Shown one piece after another: positions 1 to 6,864 of a stretch of DNA of 12,612 bases; the stretch's first letter is position 1; the number at the start of each line of letters is the position of its first letter. The translations under genes were made by a program, and so were the position numbers. The notes under the pieces were generated by a model. The model ran no database searches. It saw nothing but the letters and a program-made list of their open reading frames with translations, and was not told the origin of the DNA. Origin of the DNA: Gammaproteobacteria bacterium (GTDB lineage: Bacteria; Pseudomonadota; Gammaproteobacteria; Arenicellales; JAOTYS01); the NCBI GenBank assembly GCA_029861795.1, contig JAOTYS010000092.1:1-12612 (forward strand), given 5' to 3'.

Positions 1-466
1 TGGAGTCATCAGTCTCTTTATGGGGCAGTTGATGATGAAGGTGCGTCCCGAGTGCAATCCGCAGGCAACCATTCTCACGGTTACTTTCTGTTAGTGCGAC
101 CCAGGCCGTGAGCACTTGGTTCGGCTCAAAACTCCAGTAAGTGGAGTCTTGATGCCAGGAAATAAAACGCGTATCACCAGGCTCCTTGATAAACAGGCTG
201 GAGCTGAACACCAGGATATCAGCACCGATCAAGTCCTCCACAGCGTCCAGAATCTTGGGGTGACGCACCAGCTCGTCCAGCCAGGTAAATATCAGATAGG
301 ACTTGTGGAGCTCGATACCATCGAGTTTACGGCCGTCCGCTGTCTCAAATTGTTCCAGACGCGCCAGGTATTCTGATGCCAGCGCCGCGGACAACACCGA
401 AACAGGGGCGACGTAACCGTGTCGACGGTAGCCCGAAATCTGCTGATCAGTTAATAGCTTACCCAT
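1..466 (-). CDS. Phytanoyl-CoA dioxygenase (PhyH) family protein, 5' part, truncated by window edge
   Basis: Reading the minus strand from an ATG at 464-466 gives an open frame of 155 codons with no stop, leaving the window at base 1. An in-frame TGA lies two codons upstream of the ATG, so this start is firm. The protein begins MGKLLTDQQISGYRRHGYVA, typical of PhyH-fold Fe(II)/2-oxoglutarate oxygenases. At residues 101-110 it carries the metal-binding HxD motif (H105, D107 in FISWHQDSTYW), followed by AWVALTESNRENGCLRIALGTH, the family's conserved 'GCL/M..(P/L)GSH' strand. The distal His and the 2-oxoglutarate-binding Arg should lie beyond the edge. Family members hydroxylate small molecules; ectoine hydroxylase EctD belongs to the same superfamily, but this N-terminus is not clearly EctD. 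It is divergent from the EutA-like gene, with 90 bases between them. Substrate unknown. Confidence 0.88.
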   Translation of the reverse strand, partial: MGKLLTDQQISGYRRHGYVAPVSVLSAALASEYLARLEQFETADGRKLDGIELHKSYLIFTWLDELVRHPKILDAVEDLIGADILVFSSSLFIKEPGDTRFISWHQDSTYWSFEPNQVLTAWVALTESNRENGCLRIALGTHLHHQLPHKETDDS

Positions 467-556
467 GGCTCACACACTTATTCCAAGGCCATCTTCCCTT
501 TCAGAGCGATTATCTGTCAACATTGAGCCGATATATCTTGCAGCGGGGATCAACAC
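467..556. promoter_or_regulatory. Divergent intergenic region between PhyH gene and EutA-like gene
   Basis: These 90 bases separate two divergent starts and must hold promoters for both. On the plus strand an AT-rich TATATC at 532-537 could be a -10, but no good -35 is present 16-18 bases upstream. A purine-rich GCGGGGAT at 543-550 is a usable ribosome binding site for the ATG at 557. No clear dyad was seen. Confidence 0.3.
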
Positions 557-1354
557 ATGACGTTTTCGATGCGGGGTTGGCGCGGTCGAATCGGCCTAGT
601 TATGCCCGACGATGCGGTTAACGATGATGAATACTGGCTATACCTGCCGGATGGGGTGAACCTGATGATCGCACGTTTTACAACCGCCACCCGAGATGAA
701 CCCATCGCACCCGACATGGTGGACGCTTATGCTGATCTCGACACTTTGAGGCGTGCCGCCGATGTCATCAAGATCACTCGACCGAGTGCGGTGGTGTTCG
801 GCTGCACCTCGTGCAGCTTTGTCCGTGGTGTAGGTTGGGATATCAAGCAGGCACATGCTATAGGAGAAGTCTGTGGCGCACCGGCTACCACAGTAAGCAC
901 TGCGATGGTTGCCGCCCTTAAAACAATGGGAATTAAGTCAGTGTGTGTGGGAGCGCCTTATCCGGACAGCGTGACCGAGCGCTTCGCGATCTACTTGCGC
1001 GACAGCGGTTTCGAGGTGATTCACTGGCAGACTTTGGAGATGACGAGCGAGTGGCAAATCGGCAATTCGCCGCCCTCGGTCTGGTTCGATCTCGCCAAGG
1101 CCATCGATCGTCCCGACGCTGAAGCGATTGTGCTGAGCTGTACCGGAATCCGCACTGCAGAAATCCTCACGCCACTCGAAGCTGACCTGGGAAAACCAGT
1201 AATCACTGCACCGCAAGCGATGATCTGGCATCCACTGCAACTGATGAAAGTAGATTCCACGCGACCCGATCGCGGCCGCCTGTTTGCCGAATACGGAAGT
1301 GCGTTCAATACTCATCAGGGGGCAGTACGTGCGGTGCTGATGTCGGCGGCCTAG
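557..1354 (+). CDS. Maleate isomerase / EutA-like protein (Asp/Glu racemase superfamily), two-cysteine form
   Basis: This is a 265-residue protein of the maleate cis-trans isomerase/arylmalonate decarboxylase branch of the Asp/Glu racemase superfamily. The first catalytic motif is VVFGCTSCSF (C83, with an additional C86) and the second is VLSCTGIRT (C195). The N-terminal strand GRIGLVMPDD and the central GAPATTVSTAMVAALKTMG segment fit the two-domain pseudo-symmetric fold with one Cys per domain. With both cysteines it could do two-base or covalent-Cys chemistry such as isomerisation or racemisation. EutA of ectoine-utilisation clusters belongs to this family, and the ehuBCD genes directly downstream support that comparison. 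The start is taken at 557 because the first beta strand needs it; Met codons at 569 and 602 are alternatives, the latter unlikely. The exact substrate is not known. Confidence 0.82.
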   Translation: MTFSMRGWRGRIGLVMPDDAVNDDEYWLYLPDGVNLMIARFTTATRDEPIAPDMVDAYADLDTLRRAADVIKITRPSAVVFGCTSCSFVRGVGWDIKQAHAIGEVCGAPATTVSTAMVAALKTMGIKSVCVGAPYPDSVTERFAIYLRDSGFEVIHWQTLEMTSEWQIGNSPPSVWFDLAKAIDRPDAEAIVLSCTGIRTAEILTPLEADLGKPVITAPQAMIWHPLQLMKVDSTRPDRGRLFAEYGSAFNTHQGAVRAVLMSAA

Positions 1355-1537
1355 CTGATATCGGCTCTACCGCAAACGTCGCCACCACCAGACGTGAACG
1401 CCCGATAGGGTCACTGCCCATTTTGGTTAGAGGCGCATCTAATTTACACGGTTTATTTTTTTTGATAGGTGCGTTAGCCTGGTTCTGTGTACCCCCTGGG
1501 TATGCACACTCACGTCAAGAATAGGAGGGTAGGAGAT
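1355..1537 (+). promoter_or_regulatory. Leader and promoter region of ehuB
   Basis: 183 bases without a gene. Visible elements: an inverted repeat TTAGA-6-TCTAA at 1427-1442; TTTACA at 1443-1448 as a possible -35, followed by an eight-T run at 1456-1463 and GATAGG at 1464-1469 as a weak -10 (15-base spacing); and a small hairpin at 1487-1507 (listed separately). Two purine-rich stretches, AGGAGGG and TAGGAG, precede the ATG at 1538. The gap is long enough for ehuBCD to have its own promoter rather than depend on the upstream EutA-like gene. The exact promoter call is weak. Confidence 0.35.
1487..1507 (+). promoter_or_regulatory. Small hairpin or operator-like dyad in the ehuB leader
   Basis: TACCC-CCT-GGGTA at 1490-1502 is a perfect 5-bp dyad. 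It is flanked by GTG at 1487-1489 and CAC at 1505-1507, which pair after a 2-base bulge. It lies 30 bases upstream of the ehuB ATG, in the probable 5' untranslated region. It could be an RNA stem or a short operator; the sequence alone does not decide. Confidence 0.35.
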
Positions 1538-2398
1538 ATGAACGTTAGAGCAATCAAACTCGCTTTTGGTCTACTAACAGCCCTCGCGTCGCTGTGCTCA
1601 ATAAGCTCAGCATACGCGGAGACCACGCTGGAACGAGCGAAAGCCAACGGATTCGTCCGTATCGCATTTGCCAACGAATCACCTTATGGGTTTGCGACTC
1701 CCGACGGAAAGCTGACCGGCGAGGCGCCGGAAATCGCTCGGGCGGTCCTTGCCAGTATGGGTATCCCGGAAGTGGATGGAGTGCTGACAGAATGGGGCTC
1801 GCTGATTCCAGGGCTCAAGGCGGGCCGTTTCGATATGATTGCCGCGGGTATGTTTATTACCGCCAAGCGATGTAAACAGATCTCGTTCTCAGAGCCGACA
1901 TACGGAATGGGTCAAGCACTGATGGTCAAGCAAGGCAACCCCAAAAACCTCAGAACCTATGAAGACGTTGCCAAGGCGGGCGCGACACTTGCGGTAGTGG
2001 CGGGCGCCATCGAAGTAGATCAAGCCAAGGATAAGGGCGTGACAAATCTGTTGACCATCCCGGATTTCGCTACAGGTCTTGCAGCGGTTCAATCCGGACG
2101 CGCGGATGCCTTTGCGTTGACCTCGATCTCTATCCTACAGCTGGTGGAAAGAGCCGGGCCGGATGCGGGTGTGGAACGGGCGGAGCCCTTCACCTTCGTC
2201 AATTCAGAAGGCAAAGTACAAAAAGGACACGGTGGTTTCGGGTTCCGCAAAGAGGATGAGGATTTGCTGGCGGAATTCAATAAGCACTTGACGGAATTCG
2301 TCGGCAGTGAGGAGCACTTGACGCTAGTTGGCCCGTTTGGATTCGGTAAGTCGGAACTCCCGGAAATGACGGCGGCACAGCTCTGTGTAGAAGGATAA
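1538..2398 (+). CDS. ehuB: Ectoine/hydroxyectoine-type ABC transporter substrate-binding protein EhuB
   Basis: A periplasmic solute-binding protein of 286 residues that captures the ligand for the EhuCD permease. The start at 1538 is chosen over an upstream in-frame GTG at 1487 because it follows TAGGAG at 5-base spacing and gives a clean signal peptide: RAIK, hydrophobic core to about residue 23, cleavage after AYA (27). There is no proper lipobox, so it is probably soluble. The body matches EhuB: GFVRIAFANESPYGFATPDG, GSLIPGLKAGRFDMIAAGMF, then ITAKRC, YEDVAK, AEPFTF, and the HGGFGFRKEDEDLL ending. As remembered from the S. meliloti EhuB structure (F24, Y60, F80 aromatic box, E21, R85), a constant offset of 26 gives Y50, W86, F106, E47 and R111 here, so an ectoine-like pocket is largely kept. 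A related zwitterionic ligand cannot be excluded. Confidence 0.87.
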   Translation: MNVRAIKLAFGLLTALASLCSISSAYAETTLERAKANGFVRIAFANESPYGFATPDGKLTGEAPEIARAVLASMGIPEVDGVLTEWGSLIPGLKAGRFDMIAAGMFITAKRCKQISFSEPTYGMGQALMVKQGNPKNLRTYEDVAKAGATLAVVAGAIEVDQAKDKGVTNLLTIPDFATGLAAVQSGRADAFALTSISILQLVERAGPDAGVERAEPFTFVNSEGKVQKGHGGFGFRKEDEDLLAEFNKHLTEFVGSEEHLTLVGPFGFGKSELPEMTAAQLCVEG

Positions 2399-2438
2399 GC
2401 GCCAGACTCCTTTCTTGTTGACCGGAAAGGTCTGTGTG

Positions 2439-2478
2439 GCAGTGCCGGGTGGTCGAATTGACGGCCACCCGGCACTGC
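2439..2478 (+). promoter_or_regulatory. Strong intercistronic hairpin between ehuB and ehuC
   Basis: A perfect 14-bp inverted repeat (arms GCAGTGCCGGGTGG at 2439-2452 and CCACCCGGCACTGC at 2465-2478) extends through T-G, C-G and G-C pairs to a 17-bp stem with a 6-base loop (AATTGA). No U-run follows (AATGAAGTCA), so it is not a classic intrinsic terminator. Stems in this position of ABC-importer operons protect the upstream binding-protein mRNA from 3' decay and lower permease expression. That role is inferred from position. Confidence 0.75.
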
Positions 2479-2518
2479 AATGAAGTCAGACGTCCCACCC
2501 GTGTGAGTCCAACATCCG

Positions 2519-3244
2519 GTGAACCCACGCGCTATTTTTCTTGTTTTTCTGTTTAGCTTCACCGCAGGCTTGGTGGTGGCAAGCTTTGCGGGATTCAAAG
2601 AGTTCATTCCGGGGCTGTTGCGTGGCGCGGTGATCACCATCGAGCTCACCGCCATGGCCTACCTGCTGGCGTTGGTGACCGCGTTCCTCGCAGGATTGGG
2701 CAAGCTTTCTAAGGTTCGGCCGATACGCTGGGCTTCCATCACTTACATCGAAATCTTTCGGGGCACCTCCGCACTGGTACAGTTGTTCTGGATCTTCTTT
2801 GTGCTGCCTGAATTTGGGCTCACCCTTACACCGATGCAAGCGGGTGTACTTGCCCTGGGTCTAAACGTCGGCGCCTACGGTGCGGAGGTGGTGCGTGGCG
2901 CGATTCAAGCAGTCCCCAAAGGACAATACGAAGCGGCAACCGCACTGAACATGTCACGCTGGGAAATGATGCGGCGGATCATTCTGCCCCAGGCGATCGT
3001 CGCGATGATTCCGCAGTGGGGCAACCTATTCATCGAGTTACTCAAGACCACCTCATTGGTCTCGGCGATCACCCTGACCGACCTGACATTTGCCGCTTAC
3101 CAGTTGAACCAGACCGCAGTCCGAACCATGGAGATCTTTGGGCTCGCGATGATCATGTACTACTTCATTTCACAAGTCAGTCGCATTGGTGCTGGGTCGT
3201 TGGAACGACACTTGAGTCAAGGTCTTGGGCGCGGGAGAGCGTGA
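2519..3244 (+). CDS. ehuC: Ectoine/hydroxyectoine-type ABC transporter permease EhuC
   Basis: Inner-membrane permease of the polar amino-acid (HAAT) type, 241 residues, with several hydrophobic segments (about 5-25, 38-60, 85-97, 104-120, and two near the C-terminus). The ATPase-contact EAA loop is EAATALNMSRWEMMRRIILP at 138-157. The segment ELLKTTSLVSAITLTDLTFA is characteristic of EhuC. A GTG start at 2519 is used because an in-frame stop lies at 2504-2506 and no ATG follows close by. This gives a somewhat long hydrophobic N-terminus, so a start nearer residue 18-27 (TTG/GTG codons around 2570) is possible. It follows ehuB by 120 bases containing the hairpin, and its TGA overlaps the ehuD ATG (TGATG), indicating translational coupling. 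Confidence 0.85.
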   Translation: MNPRAIFLVFLFSFTAGLVVASFAGFKEFIPGLLRGAVITIELTAMAYLLALVTAFLAGLGKLSKVRPIRWASITYIEIFRGTSALVQLFWIFFVLPEFGLTLTPMQAGVLALGLNVGAYGAEVVRGAIQAVPKGQYEAATALNMSRWEMMRRIILPQAIVAMIPQWGNLFIELLKTTSLVSAITLTDLTFAAYQLNQTAVRTMEIFGLAMIMYYFISQVSRIGAGSLERHLSQGLGRGRA

Positions 3245-3906
3245 TGAATTGGGATTGGGAATTCACTTTAAACGAGGTGCTGCCGCGATTGCTTAAGGTG
3301 GTTCCCATCACCATCGAGGCCACCCTTCTGGGCTTTACCATTGCCGCATCGTTAGGGCTGTTGCTTGCCGTCGGACGAATGTCGAAAAACCCGTGGATTT
3401 CTCGTCCGCTGACCGAGATCATCGAATTCATCCGCGGCACACCTATCCTAGTGCAGATCTTTTTCATGTTCTTTCTGCTGCCGGAGGTCGGAATTGTGTT
3501 GCCCGCATTCACCACCGGCGTGATTGCGCTTGGCTTACACTATTCCACCTATTGCTCAGAAGTTTATCGCTCGGGTCTGCAGAGCGTCCCAAAAGGGCAA
3601 TGGGAGGCAGCGATTGCTCTGAATTTGAGCCCGTATCGAACATTTACCGGCATCATTATTCCGCAGGCAATACCACCAGTGGTGCCGGCTTTGGGTAACT
3701 ATCTGATTGGGATGTTCAAAGAGACACCGCTGTTATCGTTTATCGCCGTGGTGGAGTTAATGATGGAAGCAAAACTGATCGGTTCTGAATGGTTTCAATA
3801 CCGCGAACCCGTGACCATGGTCGGAGTGTTTTTCCTGGCACTGAGCCTCATCGCGGCGTTTGGGGTCAGACGGGTGGAGCACTGGCTCAATACCAGAAGG
3901 GCGTAA
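3244..3906 (+). CDS. ehuD: Ectoine/hydroxyectoine-type ABC transporter permease EhuD
   Basis: Second HAAT-type permease, 220 residues, partner of EhuC in the membrane heterodimer. The start is the ATG at 3244, overlapping the ehuC stop by one base; the open frame extends further upstream, but that part lies inside ehuC in another frame. Seen in the protein: FIRGTPILVQIFFMFFLLP (63-81), the EAA loop EAAIALNLSPYRTFTGIIIP (121-140), and the ETPLLSFIAVVELMMEAKLIGSE segment that fits EhuD. The usual EhuA ATPase gene does not follow: the next gene is on the opposite strand and nothing encodes Walker motifs between them. Confidence 0.85.
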   Translation: MNWDWEFTLNEVLPRLLKVVPITIEATLLGFTIAASLGLLLAVGRMSKNPWISRPLTEIIEFIRGTPILVQIFFMFFLLPEVGIVLPAFTTGVIALGLHYSTYCSEVYRSGLQSVPKGQWEAAIALNLSPYRTFTGIIIPQAIPPVVPALGNYLIGMFKETPLLSFIAVVELMMEAKLIGSEWFQYREPVTMVGVFFLALSLIAAFGVRRVEHWLNTRRA

Positions 3907-3939
3907 AGGAATTGTTAGTGAAATCAAAGGATCAAGTAG

Positions 3940-3964
3940 AGCGGTCTGCCAGGCTGGCACCGCT
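3940..3964. terminator. Possible hairpin in the convergent ehuD / M24 gene junction
   Basis: AGCGGT (3940-3945) pairs with ACCGCT (3959-3964), and an inner GCC/GGC continues the stem after a 2-base bulge around loop AGGCT. It lies between the ehuD stop (3906) and the convergent stop at 4003, where a bidirectional terminator is expected. No U-tract follows on either strand, so the call rests on position and the stem only. Confidence 0.3.
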
Positions 3965-4002
3965 TGAGCACACTCGCAGGTCCCACCAACAATACAGCGA
4001 AA

Positions 4003-5142
4003 TCAAATGAGTGTGCGCGGCAGTTTGCTTAAGCTCTCTGCGCCGGTCTCTGTGACAATCAACGCTTCGCTAAATCCAGCGCCGTACTGTCCCAATACCC
4101 TTAGTGTTAAAGGTAAGTGAAACACCATGCCTGCAATCAGCGGGTTATGGTTGTCCGCAGAAAGATAGAACGCAGGGTTTTCGATCCAGTTCGGCGGGAA
4201 ACCTATCCCCACTGGATAGGCGAAAAGATCGTGGAAAGAAATCCTATCACGGATGGGTTTGAGAGCCGCCTTGCCTGCCGCAGCGACGTCTGATCCCAGC
4301 ACGCCCGGTTTAATGGTATCCAGCAATGCGTCTACGCAAGCATTGGAGTAGTCGGCAAGCTCCTGAATCTCGGGGCGAGGCTTGCCCACCACCGTGGTAC
4401 GCATTAGCGGTGCGTTATATCTCGCCCGCACGCCGGACATCTCAATAAACACTGAATCGCCTTGCTGTGCGCGGGTGCCGCCGCGTGGGCTGTGTGGAGA
4501 ACCAGCGCGCCAACCGACACAGATCATGGGTTCGATGCAAAGGAACTCAGTGTCAGCATCGAACATTGCATCGCAAGCGGCGCGACAGATTGCATAGTCA
4601 CTAGCCCCTTCACCGACCGCGTCGATAGCGGCCGCCACGCCCTTGTCAGTAATTGTCGCCGCCTCCCGAATGTAGCGGTGCTCGAGTGGGGACTTGACCA
4701 AACGGACCGTCTCCACAACCCCTTTGACTGGCTCTGCCTCGAGTGCATCTAACAAGCGGCGGACGACATCGAAGGAAGTATAGGTGCTGCCGGTATCGAC
4801 ACCCGTGCGCCCACGATCCAGCTTGCGGCTACGCACACCCTCCACCATAAATACAATGGGATCGTCTCCGGTCTCCCAACACACAGTCTCACCCGCGACA
4901 ACAGTGGATTCGGCCCGACCACGCTCGAACTGCCATAAATAGAACACCGGAGTGCCTTCTGCCGGGACACATAAAAACATGATATCAAGTACGTTCATCG
5001 ATACGTAGCCGGTCAGATAGCAGATATTGCCGGGGCTGCAAGTTACGAGTAGATCCAAACCTTCACCAGCCATGGCCTGCTGCACAGCTTGTAGGCGCCT
5101 CGCATATTCATCGGGCTCAAAAAAGACTTCGCGTGTAGTCAC
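4003..5142 (-). CDS. M24 family creatinase/ectoine-hydrolase (DoeA/EutD)-like protein
   Basis: Pita-bread-fold hydrolase of 379 residues, presumably cytoplasmic. An N-terminal creatinase-type domain (about 10-140, with LLVTCSPGNICYLTGY) is followed by the M24 domain. The metal ligands of true Xaa-Pro peptidases are missing: the first Asp position reads FIEMSG (E234), the second reads APLMRT (A244), the His region reads AYPVGIGFPP (308-317), and only the last Glu (FSEALIV, E359) remains. This matches the metal-free creatinase and EutD/DoeA branch, which opens small cyclic or guanidino compounds. With ehuBCD next door, ectoine hydrolysis to N-acetyl-diaminobutyrate is the best guess; creatine-like substrates are the alternative. 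The GTG start (5140-5142) sits 7 bases after a strong GAGAGAGG site, with an extended -10 promoter upstream. The deacetylase EutE/DoeB usually paired with it is absent here. Confidence 0.75.
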   Translation of the reverse strand: MTTREVFFEPDEYARRLQAVQQAMAGEGLDLLVTCSPGNICYLTGYVSMNVLDIMFLCVPAEGTPVFYLWQFERGRAESTVVAGETVCWETGDDPIVFMVEGVRSRKLDRGRTGVDTGSTYTSFDVVRRLLDALEAEPVKGVVETVRLVKSPLEHRYIREAATITDKGVAAAIDAVGEGASDYAICRAACDAMFDADTEFLCIEPMICVGWRAGSPHSPRGGTRAQQGDSVFIEMSGVRARYNAPLMRTTVVGKPRPEIQELADYSNACVDALLDTIKPGVLGSDVAAAGKAALKPIRDRISFHDLFAYPVGIGFPPNWIENPAFYLSADNHNPLIAGMVFHLPLTLRVLGQYGAGFSEALIVTETGAESLSKLPRTLI

Positions 5143-5172
5143 TTATGTTCCTCTCTCCGAAGTGTGTCTTTG

Positions 5173-5181
5173 ACTATATCA
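5173..5181 (-). promoter_or_regulatory. Extended -10 promoter of the M24 hydrolase gene
   Basis: On the minus strand TGATATAGT reads as TG-N-TATAGT, five of six matches to TATAAT plus the TG extension. No good -35 is seen, as is common for extended -10 promoters. The predicted transcript would start near 5166, leaving a leader of roughly 23 bases that contains the GAGAGAGG ribosome binding site. Confidence 0.45.
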
Positions 5182-5252
5182 GATTGCTCTGTTGCACCCA
5201 CTGCCGCCATGTATACACGTAACCCACGCGGCTACGAAAGTCCGGTCGGTCG

Positions 5253-5292
5253 ACTTGACCAAGTTGACAGCTTATACAATTGCGCTCCTAAT
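5253..5292 (+). promoter_or_regulatory. Promoter and abutting operator-like palindrome of the M81 operon
   Basis: TTGACA at 5264-5269, a 17-base spacer and CCTAAT at 5287-5292 (4/6 to TATAAT) form a plausible sigma-70 promoter about 46 bases before the ATG at 5339. A perfect palindrome ACTTG-AC-CAAGT (5253-5264) touches the -35, where a regulator could block or recruit polymerase. The regulator is not encoded in the window. Confidence 0.45.
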
Positions 5293-5338
5293 TCGTCTAT
5301 GCGTTTGTCATGTGAAGTAGCTCAATAGAAGCGACGCC

Positions 5339-6826
5339 ATGGGCTCACGAATCGCCATCGGTGGGATCTGGCATGAGACCAACACCTTTGCCGCAGGTCT
5401 CACAACCCTAGATGACTTCACCAACTATCAGTTCGCGGTCGGGCACGACGTGTTGCAGCGTTACCAGGGTACCGGCACCGAAATAGGCGGGATGACCGCG
5501 GCCGCCGCCGACCATGATCTTGAGTTAGTTCCTACGATCTACGCCGCAGCAGTCCCCGCCGGTACTATTTCGGCTGACGCCTTGAATACAATCTGCGATG
5601 AGATGGTGCAGCGTCTACAGACTGCGCTGCCGCTGGACGGCATGCTAATTGCACTACACGGCGCCGCAGTGGCCGAGGGAATCGAGGACGCCGATGCTTA
5701 CGTGCTGGCGCAAGTACGTTCAGTGATCGGAACTGATGTACCGATCGTGGCGACCTTCGATTTTCACGCCAACTTAGGCGAGGCCATGGTGGCAGGCGCT
5801 GACGTACTGATCGGCTATGACACTTATCCGCACGTCGACATGGCTGAACGGGGACGGGAGGCCGCGGCCATCATTACGCGCTTGTTGAAGACCGGTAGTC
5901 GACCGGCAACGGCCTTCAGAAAGATCCCGATCATTACCGCGCCACAAAAGCAGCCAACGGACGAGCCGCCGATGAGCGAGATCATCGGGCGCTTGGCTGA
6001 GATCGAGGAGCGACCGGGCATCGTTTGCGGTTCTGTTGCGATGGGTTTCCCCTATGCCGACGTGGCAGAACTGGGCGCCTCGGTACTCGTGTACGCCGAA
6101 GACAAGGACGTTGCCGACTCTGCGGCCGATGAACTTGCGGCTCAGATCTGGAAACGTCGTCAGTCGTTTCACCCGACTCTGACGCATGTTAAGCCTGGGG
6201 TAGCTGAGGCGGTGGCGTCGAATGAGACGCCGGTAGTATTGGTGGATCCTGCGGATAATGTTGGTGGCGGAAGCGCCGGCGATGGCACGGTGGCGCTTGA
6301 TGCACTATTACGACTGTCTGCCGACGGCGCCGTTATCGTTATTGCTGACCCGCAGGCCGTTGCTATCGCCGACGGTGTGGGCGTAGGCGGCGTCTTCGAT
6401 GCAGAAGTGGGCGCTAAAACCGACCGCATGCATGGCGAACCTGTCCGCGTCCGCGGCAAGGTGAGACTGCTCGCAGATGGGCACTACCGTCACAAAGGCA
6501 CTTATATGACGGGGTACGAGACCTCAATGGGCCGAACTGCAGTGGTCGATGCCACGGGGGTTCAAATCGTATTGACGTCGCTGCGTACCATGCCTTTCGA
6601 CGCGGAACAATTGCGTTGTGTTGGGATCGAGCCGGAGCAGCAAAAAATTATCGTGGTCAAGTCGGCCATCGCTTGGCGAGCTGCTTACGGGGATATCGCC
6701 AAACATGTTATCGTGATTGATACGCCAGGCGTATGCGCGTCTAATCTGGAGCGTTTCAACTATCAGCGACGTCCGAGCCCCATCTACCCCCTTGAGCCCG
6801 AGACACAGTTTGGGATAGAAGAGTAG
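5339..6826 (+). CDS. M81 family (MlrC-like) zinc metallohydrolase
   Basis: Full-length member (495 residues) of the M81/MlrC family, named after the microcystin-degrading peptidase but mostly of unknown substrate. Visible signatures: GIWHETNTF at residues 9-17, IALHGAAVAEG (H107), ATFDFHAN (D141, H143), GYDTYPHVDMAERG (H165), and the C-terminal-domain motif DPADNVGGGSAGDGT (303-317). H107, D141, H143 and H165 fit the zinc-site residues reported for MlrC. All motifs are present, so it should be active as an amide or peptide hydrolase. It heads a three-gene operon: the aminotransferase starts 38 bases downstream and a EutA-like gene overlaps that. In this setting it could replace the Zn deacetylase of ectoine catabolism, cleaving the amide made by the M24 enzyme; this is inference. 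The ribosome binding site is weak (AGAAGCG). Confidence 0.88.
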   Translation: MGSRIAIGGIWHETNTFAAGLTTLDDFTNYQFAVGHDVLQRYQGTGTEIGGMTAAAADHDLELVPTIYAAAVPAGTISADALNTICDEMVQRLQTALPLDGMLIALHGAAVAEGIEDADAYVLAQVRSVIGTDVPIVATFDFHANLGEAMVAGADVLIGYDTYPHVDMAERGREAAAIITRLLKTGSRPATAFRKIPIITAPQKQPTDEPPMSEIIGRLAEIEERPGIVCGSVAMGFPYADVAELGASVLVYAEDKDVADSAADELAAQIWKRRQSFHPTLTHVKPGVAEAVASNETPVVLVDPADNVGGGSAGDGTVALDALLRLSADGAVIVIADPQAVAIADGVGVGGVFDAEVGAKTDRMHGEPVRVRGKVRLLADGHYRHKGTYMTGYETSMGRTAVVDATGVQIVLTSLRTMPFDAEQLRCVGIEPEQQKIIVVKSAIAWRAAYGDIAKHVIVIDTPGVCASNLERFNYQRRPSPIYPLEPETQFGIEE

Positions 6827-6864
6827 CCGCTCGACAAGCCAACCAGCACTAGCGAACAAGGATC

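Noticed and set aside
116..376. Plus-strand 86-residue ORF
   Set aside because: It lies entirely opposite the clear PhyH coding frame, has no start signal and no recognisable family; treated as a shadow.
376..621. Plus-strand 81-residue ORF
   Set aside because: It overlaps the PhyH start on one side and the EutA-like gene in another frame on the other, with low-complexity, non-protein-like composition.
1452..1463. T-rich run as an intrinsic terminator for the EutA-like gene
   Set aside because: No GC-rich stem directly precedes it; the nearby TTAGA/TCTAA repeat is too weak and too far away.
1487..1537. N-terminal extension of EhuB from a GTG at 1487
   Set aside because: It would put 17 charged residues before the signal peptide and ignore the good ribosome binding site before the ATG at 1538.
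2089..2655. Minus-strand 188-residue ORF
   Set aside because: Antisense to ehuB and ehuC, Ser/Pro/Arg-rich as expected of a reverse shadow, with no motif.
3016..3906. Longer 296-residue version of EhuD starting at 3016
   Set aside because: The first 76 residues lie inside ehuC in another frame and do not resemble a permease; the ATG at 3244 fits the family and the TGATG overlap.
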